Shown here piece after piece: positions 1 to 6,282 of a stretch of DNA of 17,854 bases. The stretch is from CAYJRR01 sp964372275 [NCBI: uncultured bacterium] (lineage in GTDB: Bacteria; CAYJRR01), in the NCBI GenBank assembly GCA_964372275.1, contig CAYJRR010000094.1, forward strand, positions 1 through 17,854, in the 5' to 3' direction. The stretch's first letter is position 1; every line of letters begins with the position of its first letter. The position numbers were made by a program, and so were the translations under genes. The notes beneath the pieces are model-generated. The model made no database searches. It had not been told where the DNA came from and worked only from the letters and a program-made list of their open reading frames with translations.

Positions 1-1
1 C

Positions 2-124
2 GCGGTGCGCGCGCTGTCGGCCCTCCCCTCGGTGGAGGGGGGGACGTTCACCTATACCTTCCTCCGTTGCCGGGCGACGAAGGACCGTCGCGGCGCGAAG
101 CCCGGACGGAGCCGCACGCCGTGA
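2..124 (+). CDS. C-terminal tail of an unidentified protein (5' end outside window)
   Basis: An open frame enters from the left edge and ends at TGA 122-124. About 40 residues are visible, reading AVRALSALPSVEGG at the start and ending in a basic stretch (KDRRGAKPGRSRTP). I do not recognise the family. The main support is that its stop overlaps the lipB start as GTGA (121-124), the spacing used by coupled genes elsewhere in this window (for example 11053-11056). It would be the upstream partner of lipB in an operon. The fragment is too short to exclude a chance open frame in GC-rich DNA, and the lipB frame is also open to the left edge. Confidence 0.4.
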   Translation, partial: AVRALSALPSVEGGTFTYTFLRCRATKDRRGAKPGRSRTP

Positions 125-1185
125 CCGTCGCCTCTCGACTGGAGGTTCGCCGGCTGGGACGCGTCGAATACCCCGACGGCGTCCTGTTGCAGGAGGCCTG
201 GACGGCGGCGGTGGCCGGGGGGCGCGCCTCCGACGCGCTGTTCCTGGTCGAGCACGAGCCGGTGTTGACGCTGGGTCGCGGCGCCACCGCCGAGAACGTC
301 CTCTTCCCGCCGGACGAGCTCGCGCGCCGCGGGGTGGAGATCCACGAGACGACGCGCGGCGGCGACGTCACCTTCCACGGGCCGGGTCAGATCGTCGGCT
401 ATCCCATCCTGAACCTGAACCGCTCGCCGCATGCCAAGGACGTGCGCAAGTACGTTCGAGCGGTCGAGGAGCTGATGATCCGCGCCTGCGCCGACCTCGG
501 CGTCCGCGCCGAGCGGGCGGAGGGTCTCACCGGCGTGTGGGTCGGCCGGAACAAGATCGGGGCGATCGGCGTGCGGATCGCGAAGTGGATCACGTCGCAC
601 GGGTTCGCCCTGAACGTGCGGAACGACCTCTCCGGGTTCGACCTGATCGTGCCCTGCGGAATCCGCGACCGCGGTGTGACGTCCCTGTCGAGGGAGTTGG
701 GACGGGAGGTTCCGGTGGCCGAGGTGGAGGATCTCCTCGAGCACCACGCCGCCGACGTCTTCGGGCTGGAGACGGCCCGACTCGACGTCGACCTCTCCAC
801 CGTCGCGGTGGTGGTCCGGCGGGACGGCGGGGGCATGCTCTGCCTGCGTCGCACGCCCGCGCGCGGGGGGTTCTGGCAGGTGGTCACCGGCCGGATCGAG
901 CCCGGCGAAACGCCACGCCAGGCCGCCCAGCGCGAGCTCGCCGAGGAGACGGGGCTCGCGGCGACGGTGCGCGCGCTCGGATTCGAGCACGCCTTCTCCC
1001 TCGACGGGCACGAACGCCCGAGCCTCGCGCGCGAGTCGTGCTTCGTCGCCGAGGTTCCGCCCACGGCGGAGATCGCGCGCTCGGAGGAGCATGACGAACA
1101 CCGCTGGCTTCCGGCGCCGGAGGCGGCGGCGCTGGTGCGCCATGCCGGCCACCGGCGCGCTCTTCGCCTCGCGGATCAGCGATAG
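121..1185 (+). CDS. lipB: Octanoyltransferase LipB fused to a NudB-like Nudix hydrolase domain
   Basis: LipB moves the octanoyl group from acyl carrier protein to lipoyl domains, the first step of lipoate synthesis. Residues ~5-215 show the LipB core: VEHEPVLTLGRG, the RGGDVTFHGPGQ loop, Lys145 in GRNKIGAIGVRI and the acyl-accepting Cys179 in VPCGIRDRGV. Residues ~225-354 form a second domain with a complete Nudix box at 257-279 (GRIEPGE then RELAEETGL). Its surroundings (FWQVVTG before the box, EHDEHRWLPAPEAAAL after it) resemble E. coli NudB, the dihydroneopterin-triphosphate pyrophosphatase of folate synthesis. At 354 residues it is far longer than normal LipB (about 210-240). I chose GTG 121 because it overlaps the upstream stop and has GGAG at 108-111. 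TTG 67 is possible. The gene is convergent with the next one and overlaps it by 10 bp. Confidence 0.93.
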   Translation: MTVASRLEVRRLGRVEYPDGVLLQEAWTAAVAGGRASDALFLVEHEPVLTLGRGATAENVLFPPDELARRGVEIHETTRGGDVTFHGPGQIVGYPILNLNRSPHAKDVRKYVRAVEELMIRACADLGVRAERAEGLTGVWVGRNKIGAIGVRIAKWITSHGFALNVRNDLSGFDLIVPCGIRDRGVTSLSRELGREVPVAEVEDLLEHHAADVFGLETARLDVDLSTVAVVVRRDGGGMLCLRRTPARGGFWQVVTGRIEPGETPRQAAQRELAEETGLAATVRALGFEHAFSLDGHERPSLARESCFVAEVPPTAEIARSEEHDEHRWLPAPEAAALVRHAGHRRALRLADQR

Positions 1186-2990
1186 AGGTAGGCGGCACCG
1201 CTCGCCGATACCGAATCGTCGCCCGCGTCCCCCCCGACGCCGGTCGCGGCCGAGTCCTCTCCCGGCGCCCCGATCGCGATCACGTCCCCCGACATGGCGA
1301 CCGACGTGCCGAAGTTGTCCCCGATCCCGGTGTTCGACGCCTTCAGGTACGCCTGCTGGCTCCATGTTCCGGCGCTGCGGGTGAACAGGTAGACGGCTCC
1401 GCCGTCCCCGCCGGTGTTCAGCTTGTCGCCCCCGATCCCCGTCGACGACGAATCCTCCCCGTAGGCGCCGACCGCGAGCGCGTCGCCGGAGACCGCGAGG
1501 CCGAATCCGAAGTAGTCGCTGTTCTCCGGATTCGACGCCTTCACGTAGGCCTGCTGGGACCACGTCGTCCCGGTGCGGGTGAACACGTACGCGGCGCCGC
1601 TGTTGCCGGCGTCGTTGTTGTCCGGCCCGTTCACGCCCGGCGCCCCTCCGTCCTCGTTCTGCGCCGCGATCGCCACCGTGTCTCCGTCGATCGCGACCGC
1701 CGATCCGAAGTTGTCGTTGAGGCCGGTGTTGGACGGTTTGACGTAGGCCTGCTGGCTCCACGCGGCACCGCTGCGCGTGAAGACGTAGGCCGCACCGCTC
1801 TGCGGCTGGTCTTCGTTGTTCTGGACGGTGTTCACACCGGAGTAGGCCGAGTCCTCGCCCGTGGCTCCGACGACGATCGTATCTCCGGAGACGGCGACGC
1901 TCGTCCCGAACAGATCGCCGACCGCGGTGTTGGACGCCTTCAGGTAGGACTGCTGGGTCCAGACGCCGCCGCCGCGCACGAAGACGTAGGCCGCTCCCGC
2001 CACCGACGCCGCGTTGTTCGACGAGTCGCCGTTCACCCCGATCGCATTCGACGATTCGTTCGGCGCGCCCACCACGAGCGTGTCGCCCGAGATCGAGACG
2101 GTCGAGCCGAACAGGTCCCCCGCGCCGGCGTTCGACGCCTTGAGATAGGCCTGCTGCGACCATATGCCTTCGTTGCGGACGAAGACGTAGGCCGCACCGC
2201 TGCTGGTGGCGTCGTCGTTGGCCTGGTTCCCGCCGACGCCCGTCGCGCTCGACGACTCGCCCGGCGCACCGGCCACGAGAGTGTCTCCGTCGAGCGCGAG
2301 CGCCTCCCCGAATCGGTCGTTGAGCGCGGCGTTCGAGGCCTTGAGATACGCCTCTTGCGCCCAGCCCCCCCCGCTCCGGCGGAAGACGTAGACGGCGCCG
2401 GCGGCCGGCGCGGAGTTGTCGGCCTGGTTTCCGCCGACGCCGCTGGCGCCCGACTCCTCGCTCGGCGCCGAGACCGCCAGCGTATCGCCGGAAAAGGCGA
2501 TCCGCTGGCCGAATCCGTCGGCCGATCCGGTGTTCGACGCCTTGACGTAGAGCGGCGGCGACTGGAGCGCGGCGGCGCGCGTCACATGCACGTCGTAGGT
2601 GGTCGAGTCGCCGTTCACGTCCGAGACCACGATCGCCACCGGATTCGTGCCGGCGACGAGCGAAATCGTGGACGCGGAGGCGCCGCTTCCGGCCGCTCCG
2701 CCGGCGATCGCGACCGTCGCTTCGGCGTCCTCCGCGACTGCCGTCACCGTCACCTCCGACGCGAACCGCCCGACCGCCGCATCGTAGGAGAGGATCTCCG
2801 GGTCGAATTCGGGTGTGAGCGCCTCCGCCGGCGAGGAGAGAACGAGCAGCGAGAGCCGTGAGCTCGGGCGGCCGGACGATCCGTCGTCGTCGTCGTCGCC
2901 ACCTCCGGAGTCGGAGTCGTTCCCCTCCGCGCACGAGACGACCATGACGAGCACGGCGATCGACGCCAGGATCGTTGAAGCACGCGCCAC
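1176..2990 (-). CDS. FG-GAP repeat lipoprotein with a cadherin-like domain
   Basis: A predicted surface or periplasmic lipoprotein of 604 residues. The N-terminus is a short signal peptide ending in the lipobox VVSC with Cys20, followed by a Gly/Asp/Ser-rich linker containing five consecutive Asp. Residues ~46-138 match the cadherin-like beta-sandwich pattern (LTPEFDPEILSYDAAV, later GTNPVAIVVSDVNGD and TTYDVHVTR). Residues ~148-603 hold seven tandem repeats of about 67 residues with the pattern YLKASNTG..D.FG..VA.SGDTLVVGAP.E.S...GV.G, then GAAYVF.R. These are FG-GAP-like units that probably close into a seven-bladed propeller. GTG 2990 is chosen because GGAGG lies 6-7 bases upstream and the signal peptide then starts at once; TTG 3041 is an in-frame alternative. 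It lies 73 bp downstream of the UbiA gene on the same strand. Ligand and function are unknown. Confidence 0.9.
   Translation of the reverse strand: MARASTILASIAVLVMVVSCAEGNDSDSGGGDDDDDGSSGRPSSRLSLLVLSSPAEALTPEFDPEILSYDAAVGRFASEVTVTAVAEDAEATVAIAGGAAGSGASASTISLVAGTNPVAIVVSDVNGDSTTYDVHVTRAAALQSPPLYVKASNTGSADGFGQRIAFSGDTLAVSAPSEESGASGVGGNQADNSAPAAGAVYVFRRSGGGWAQEAYLKASNAALNDRFGEALALDGDTLVAGAPGESSSATGVGGNQANDDATSSGAAYVFVRNEGIWSQQAYLKASNAGAGDLFGSTVSISGDTLVVGAPNESSNAIGVNGDSSNNAASVAGAAYVFVRGGGVWTQQSYLKASNTAVGDLFGTSVAVSGDTIVVGATGEDSAYSGVNTVQNNEDQPQSGAAYVFTRSGAAWSQQAYVKPSNTGLNDNFGSAVAIDGDTVAIAAQNEDGGAPGVNGPDNNDAGNSGAAYVFTRTGTTWSQQAYVKASNPENSDYFGFGLAVSGDALAVGAYGEDSSSTGIGGDKLNTGGDGGAVYLFTRSAGTWSQQAYLKASNTGIGDNFGTSVAMSGDVIAIGAPGEDSAATGVGGDAGDDSVSASGAAYLYR
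1179..2549 (-). repeat. Seven tandem ~200-bp coding repeats (FG-GAP-like blades)
   Basis: The repeat unit begins at the Tyr codon of Y(L/V)K(A/P)SN. Read on the minus strand, units start at 2549, 2348, 2147, 1946, 1745, 1547 and 1349. The period is 201 bp four times and 198 bp twice, and the last unit is cut short after GAAYLYR. The units are similar but not identical at DNA level, so the array looks old enough to have diverged while keeping a fixed length. Confidence 0.9.
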
Positions 2991-3063
2991 GGCCCACCTC
3001 CGGCGAGGGGGATGAGAGCAGGCGGCCGGTGAAGGACGCAAGCCGTTCGACGCCGCCGCCGGC

Positions 3064-3948
3064 CTACCCGGCGGCCGTGCCGAGCGCCGCCTGCAGGACG
3101 CAAAGCGAGGCCCCCGCCAGGATCCGCGCCGGTGTGGGCGCCGGGGTCGAGGAGAGGCGGGGGTCGAGCGAACCGGCGACGCCCGTGGACCCGGCGAACA
3201 CGAGCAGGGCGACCCCGGATTGCGCCGCGATGTCCGCGACCGAACGTCCCGCGGCGACCGTGGCGCCCAAATGGGCGATCAGCGCGGCCGCGAAGAGCGC
3301 GATGGCCGCGCGCCGCGTGCGTTCCGGTCCGTGGCGCACGGCGTAGGTCCGCTTCCCGGCGCGCGCGTCGGTGTGGCGTTGCGGCGGCTGGTGCGCGAGG
3401 AGGACCGCGGCGGCGAGCGCTCCGTACGCCGCCGCCCCGAACAGTGCGGCGACCGAGGGTGGCCGCGCGAGGAGCCACAGGCTCCCGAAGACGCCGGGTC
3501 CGTAGCACAGGGCCGTCACCCATTCGGCGTACCGGTCGTAGGAGAGCGGCCGCCTCCCGCCGTTGTAGAGAATCCCGAGGACCACGAACGGCGCGGCCGT
3601 CCCGGCGATCCACGTCTTTCCGGCCCACCCGAGGCTGGCCAGGCCGACGACGACCCCCGCCGTTGCGCTCGCCAGGCCGTGGGCTCGCGCCGCCCGCTCG
3701 CTCCGATGAAAGCGGACCCAGGAGGTCCGCTTCTCCTCGTCGGCGCCACGCCTTCCGTCGGTCACGTCGTTGTGGAGGTTGACCGCGTGCTGCAGCAGCA
3801 CGACACCGGCGGTGGCGGCGCCGATCACGGCGACGCCGGAGGCCGGCGGATCGCCCAGTGCGATCACCGACAGCCCCGGCAGGACCGAGACCAGGTAGAT
3901 CGGCGGGGAAAGCGCCTGGAGGAAGGTCGGGCGCGGCGCCGCGACCAT
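3064..3948 (-). CDS. UbiA/MenA-family prenyltransferase with an altered second Asp motif
   Basis: A 294-residue, very hydrophobic protein of the UbiA superfamily, which attaches a polyprenyl chain to an aromatic or quinone precursor in the membrane. The first metal-binding motif is intact and MenA-like: NDVTDGRRGAD at residues 60-70. The second region reads QRHTDARAGKRTYAVRHG (190-207). The GKRT..V..G part is typical of MenA, but the usual N-N-x-R-D before it is replaced by H-Q-P-P-Q, so the DxxxD pair has become Q190xxxD194. ATG 3948 starts three bases after the stop of the rubrerythrin-like gene, so the two are probably translationally coupled. It shares an operator type with the polyprenyl diphosphate synthase at 5187-6191, a plausible supplier of its donor. 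The acceptor is unknown, so I give no gene symbol. Confidence 0.85.
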   Translation of the reverse strand: MVAAPRPTFLQALSPPIYLVSVLPGLSVIALGDPPASGVAVIGAATAGVVLLQHAVNLHNDVTDGRRGADEEKRTSWVRFHRSERAARAHGLASATAGVVVGLASLGWAGKTWIAGTAAPFVVLGILYNGGRRPLSYDRYAEWVTALCYGPGVFGSLWLLARPPSVAALFGAAAYGALAAAVLLAHQPPQRHTDARAGKRTYAVRHGPERTRRAAIALFAAALIAHLGATVAAGRSVADIAAQSGVALLVFAGSTGVAGSLDPRLSSTPAPTPARILAGASLCVLQAALGTAAG

Positions 3949-3951
3949 GCG

Positions 3952-4503
3952 TCAGCCGCCGGCCGCCGCCCGCGACGCGCGGTGTTCGGCCAGCGCGTCG
4001 GCGAACCATCGCGCGTGCTCGGCCTCCGAATCGATCACGCGCTGGTAAACGGCGGCGACGTCGGCGCGGCCATCCGCCCGTGCGCGGTCGCGGAAGGAGG
4101 GGTAGATCGAGGTGCTCTCCCGCATCTCGACCCGGTAGGCGACCTGCAGCGCGTCCTCGACCAACCGGTCCGGATCGACGTCGGCCAGCGCCGCGAGACT
4201 GGCTTCGATCGCGGCCAGTGCCCGCTTGGCCCGTGCCGTGTCCGCCCCTTCGCGAGGGACGCCGAGATCGGCGTGGAGACCGCGGAGCCAGTTGGCGTGC
4301 AGCTTCTCCTCGCCGGCGACCTTGAGGAAGAGCGAGGCGATTTTGGGGTAGCCGGCGCGGCGCGCCCATGCGGCGAAGGCGGGATACATCACGGCGTTCT
4401 CGTACTCCTCGACGTCGACGAACGACTCCGCGGTCCGCGCCGCGGTGTCGCCCGCCTGCGCGGCGGCGAAGCATTCGAAAATGGCATCCTCACGGACCGA
4501 CAT
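3952..4503 (-). CDS. Rubrerythrin-like diiron protein without a rubredoxin domain
   Basis: A 183-residue four-helix-bundle protein. All the diiron ligands of rubrerythrin can be placed: Glu33, the Glu66/His69 pair (EEKLH), Glu126 and Glu129 in VEMRESTSIYP (the same spacing as GENYEHTEMYP in rubrerythrins), and the Glu160/His163 pair (SEAEH). The C-terminal rubredoxin domain of classical rubrerythrin is absent. The family reduces peroxide or performs other O2/peroxide chemistry in the cytoplasm. Next to a UbiA enzyme a hydroxylase role is conceivable, but that is inference. ATG 4503 has a strong AGGAGGG ribosome site. The gene is first in an operon with the UbiA gene and has a perfect 18-bp palindrome 22 bp upstream of its start. 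Confidence 0.88.
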   Translation of the reverse strand: MSVREDAIFECFAAAQAGDTAARTAESFVDVEEYENAVMYPAFAAWARRAGYPKIASLFLKVAGEEKLHANWLRGLHADLGVPREGADTARAKRALAAIEASLAALADVDPDRLVEDALQVAYRVEMRESTSIYPSFRDRARADGRADVAAVYQRVIDSEAEHARWFADALAEHRASRAAAGG

Positions 4504-4525
4504 GGCGACCCTCCTGTTTTTGTTC

Positions 4526-4543
4526 GTTCAGAAACTTCTGAAC
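4526..4543. promoter_or_regulatory. Probable operator 1: perfect 18-bp palindrome
   Basis: GTTCAGAAACTTCTGAAC has perfect 8-bp arms around a 2-bp centre. It lies between the divergent rubrerythrin-like gene (start 4503) and the regulator gene (start 4662). A nearly identical site lies at 6186-6203. Size and symmetry suit a dimeric MarR/GbsR-type repressor, and the regulator encoded next door is the obvious candidate. Binding is inferred. Confidence 0.75.
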
Positions 4544-4571
4544 AAATAATACCACGGAGGGCCGGGGTCAA
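4543..4571 (-). promoter_or_regulatory. Possible promoter of the rubrerythrin-like/UbiA operon
   Basis: Read on the minus strand, TTGACC (4571-4566) is followed after 17 bases by TATTTG (4548-4543), which touches the operator. An A/T-rich TATTAT at 4551-4546 overlaps it but would leave only a 14-bp spacer. The AT-rich patch stands out in GC-rich surroundings. The -10 match is weak. Confidence 0.4.
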
Positions 4572-4661
4572 GTGCCGCCCTCGGCCGGGCGGCCGGGCGA
4601 CCGGCCGCGCTCCGGAGACGGCATGCGCCGTGCGCCGGTTTGGCGTAGGATCCCCGGTCGC

Positions 4662-5183
4662 ATGACGCGCAACGTCCCGGCCGACGCCGAAGATCGCTTC
4701 CTGGACGCGATCGGATCGGCGATCGAGATGTGGGGATTCCGTCGCGTGTTGGGGCACGTCTGGGCCTGGCTCTATCTCACGGGCGAGCCGGCCGACGCCG
4801 CCGCGATCGGCAAGCGGTTGGGACTCTCGAAAGCGGCCGTCTCGACCTCCGTCGCCGAGCTGGAGCGCTGGGGCTGCGTGCATCGCCTGCGCCGACCCGG
4901 CGAGCGTCGCGAGCGGTTCATCGCCGAAGAGGACGTGTGGAAGATGGTGACCGGCGTCTTCCGCCAACGCGAGCGCCGCAAGGTCGAGGAGATCGCCGCC
5001 ACGCTCGGCGAGGTCGCGCACGCGATCCGCAAGCGACCCGGCGGCCGCTCGCCGGCGGCCGCGCGGGCGCAGGCACAGCGGGTGGAACGAATGGCCGAGC
5101 TGGCCTCCGTTGCGGGCGAGATGCTGGGCAGCCTGCTCGAACAGGGTCAGGCCGACCTGCGGGCGTTGCGGTCCGACCCCTGA
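4662..5183 (+). CDS. GbsR/MarR-type winged-helix transcriptional regulator
   Basis: A 173-residue cytoplasmic DNA-binding protein. Residues ~11-40 (FLDAIGSAIEMWGFRRVLGH, then WAWLYLTGEP) are the N-terminal helices typical of the GbsR branch of the MarR superfamily. Residues ~45-70 hold the helix-turn-helix with recognition helix SKAAVSTSVAELERWG, and residues 71-88 form a basic wing (HRLRRPGERRERF). A long C-terminal helical part probably makes the dimer. ATG 4662 is preferred and has a weak TAGGA upstream. GTG 4572, with GGAGGG at about 4556-4561, would add 30 low-complexity residues and cannot be excluded. The gene is divergent from the rubrerythrin/UbiA operon and convergent (3-bp gap) with the polyprenyl synthase. 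Both of those carry the 18-bp palindrome, so it is the likely regulator. Its effector is unknown. Confidence 0.88.
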   Translation: MTRNVPADAEDRFLDAIGSAIEMWGFRRVLGHVWAWLYLTGEPADAAAIGKRLGLSKAAVSTSVAELERWGCVHRLRRPGERRERFIAEEDVWKMVTGVFRQRERRKVEEIAATLGEVAHAIRKRPGGRSPAAARAQAQRVERMAELASVAGEMLGSLLEQGQADLRALRSDP

Positions 5184-5186
5184 CCG

Positions 5187-6191
5187 TCACGACCCCCGGA
5201 CGGCCAGCGAACGCACCAGCGAGGCAAGCGCCTCGCGCGCAGGAGAGTGGTCGAGCGCCGAAAGGCTCGCCAGCGCCGCTGCGGTGAACACCCCGATCGT
5301 CTCCCGCACCCGTGCCGGCGCGCCGGTCCCGGCGATCTCCGCCGCGATCCGTTCGAGCGCCTCCGGGTCCGACTCCCCGCCACGGACACGATCGGCGGCC
5401 GCGGCCAGGCGCGCGCCGAGCCCCTTTCGCTCGGCGGCCGCCAGGACCATCGGCAGCGTGTACGCGCCCTGCCGGAGGTCTTCGGCGATGCCGCGCGGAG
5501 AGGCCAGCTCCAACAGGTCGTCCCGCAACTGGAAGGCGATCCCCACCCGCTCTCCGAGCTCGGCGAGCGCGCGCACCTGGCCCTCCGACCCGCCGCCGGC
5601 GGCGGCCCCCACCGCGGCGCACCAGCGGAACAGGCTCGCCGTCTTTCCGCGGCAGATCTCCAGGCACCGGTCGGCGTCGAAGACCGGCTCCCGACGCGCC
5701 TGCAGTTGCAGCCCTTCGGCTTCGACCATGGCGCGGATGGCCTCCACCAGGCTTCCCACCGCCCCGGGGAGCTCGGCGCGCAGGACGAGCTCCAAGGCGA
5801 TGGCGAGGAGGTGGTCTCCGGCGAGAACCGCCGCGGCGTTCCCGAACGTGGCGCGCGCCGCCGGGATGCCCCGCCGCTCGGCGGCGTCGTCGATCACGTC
5901 GTCGTGCAGGAGCGTCGCGCCGTGGACCGCTTCCGCCGCGGCGGCGAGACCCGACACCCCCCGGAGGCGAGGACCGGCGGCGCGGGCGCACAGCAGCAAC
6001 AGGGCGGGCCGAATGCGCTTCCCGCCGGAACGGAGGAGGCGTTCGGACGGATCGCGCAACGAGCGCGGCGACCCGCGCAAGCGGGTGGCGAGCAGCGCGT
6101 CGATCCGGCGTGCCCCGCGCGCCGCCCACCGCCACGCCGCCTCCGGCCGGCCGCGCACCTCGGTGGAAAGCGGTTCGGTCTGGTAGTTCAT
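5187..6191 (-). CDS. Long-chain polyprenyl diphosphate synthase with an atypical second Asp motif
   Basis: A 334-residue trans-prenyltransferase that condenses isopentenyl diphosphate units into an isoprenoid chain, typically the tail of a quinone. It has GGKRIRP (56-62), the first aspartate-rich motif LLHDDVIDDAAERRG with Asp97/98/101, GDHLL (125-129) and RGKTASLF. Small residues just before the first motif (GAT, 91-93) fit a long product, as in IspB. The second motif reads FQLRDDLLE, so the third Asp is Glu228. The following loop is shortened, lacks the usual GKxxGxDL lysine, and has QGAYTLP where EGKxTLP is normal. ATG 6191-6189 is chosen because a good promoter lies just upstream. That ATG has no clear Shine-Dalgarno sequence and sits inside the operator. 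It is convergent with the regulator. Confidence 0.88.
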   Translation of the reverse strand: MNYQTEPLSTEVRGRPEAAWRWAARGARRIDALLATRLRGSPRSLRDPSERLLRSGGKRIRPALLLLCARAAGPRLRGVSGLAAAAEAVHGATLLHDDVIDDAAERRGIPAARATFGNAAAVLAGDHLLAIALELVLRAELPGAVGSLVEAIRAMVEAEGLQLQARREPVFDADRCLEICRGKTASLFRWCAAVGAAAGGGSEGQVRALAELGERVGIAFQLRDDLLELASPRGIAEDLRQGAYTLPMVLAAAERKGLGARLAAAADRVRGGESDPEALERIAAEIAGTGAPARVRETIGVFTAAALASLSALDHSPAREALASLVRSLAVRGS

Positions 6192-6203
6192 AAGTTTCTG
6201 AAC
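6186..6203. promoter_or_regulatory. Probable operator 2, overlapping the polyprenyl synthase start codon
   Basis: On the minus strand the site reads GTTCAGAAACTTATGAAC, identical to the site at 4526-4543 in 17 of 18 positions. The single difference (C to A) creates the ATG start codon of the synthase. It also lies about 80 bp upstream of the divergent COQ7-like gene, so one site could control both directions. Confidence 0.72.
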
Positions 6204-6215
6204 AATAGGAACATA

Positions 6216-6244
6216 GTGATAGCCCCGTTCGTCCGCCTTGGCAA
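6216..6244 (-). promoter_or_regulatory. Sigma-70-like promoter of the polyprenyl diphosphate synthase gene
   Basis: On the minus strand TTGCCA (6244-6239, five of six consensus bases) is separated by exactly 17 bp from TATCAC (6221-6216, four of six). The expected transcript start, near 6209, is just upstream of operator 2. The leader would be only about 18 bases, and a bound repressor would block initiation directly. Confidence 0.55.
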
Positions 6245-6282
6245 TGGCCGCCGCGCCGCGGGGGTGGCAGCATGCGGGTGAC

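Noticed and set aside
21-39. A C/G-rich inverted repeat (CCCTCC and GGAGGG) near the left edge as a terminator
   Set aside because: There is no T-tract, and it lies inside an open frame that ends by overlapping lipB. It is probably chance in GC-rich DNA.
52-2997. A 981-codon open frame on the minus strand across lipB and the FG-GAP lipoprotein gene
   Set aside because: It is extremely Arg/Gly-rich, matches no domain pattern, and is a frame-shifted shadow of the lipoprotein gene and the antisense of lipB. Long empty frames are common at this GC content.
4526-4543. The palindrome read as an intrinsic terminator
   Set aside because: It has a 2-base loop, lies upstream of the gene start rather than after a stop, and recurs at another promoter, which fits an operator better.
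3220-4665. A 481-codon plus-strand open frame opposite UbiA and the rubrerythrin-like gene
   Set aside because: Composition is Arg/Gly-rich with no motif, and the opposite strand has conserved ligand residues and a strong ribosome site.
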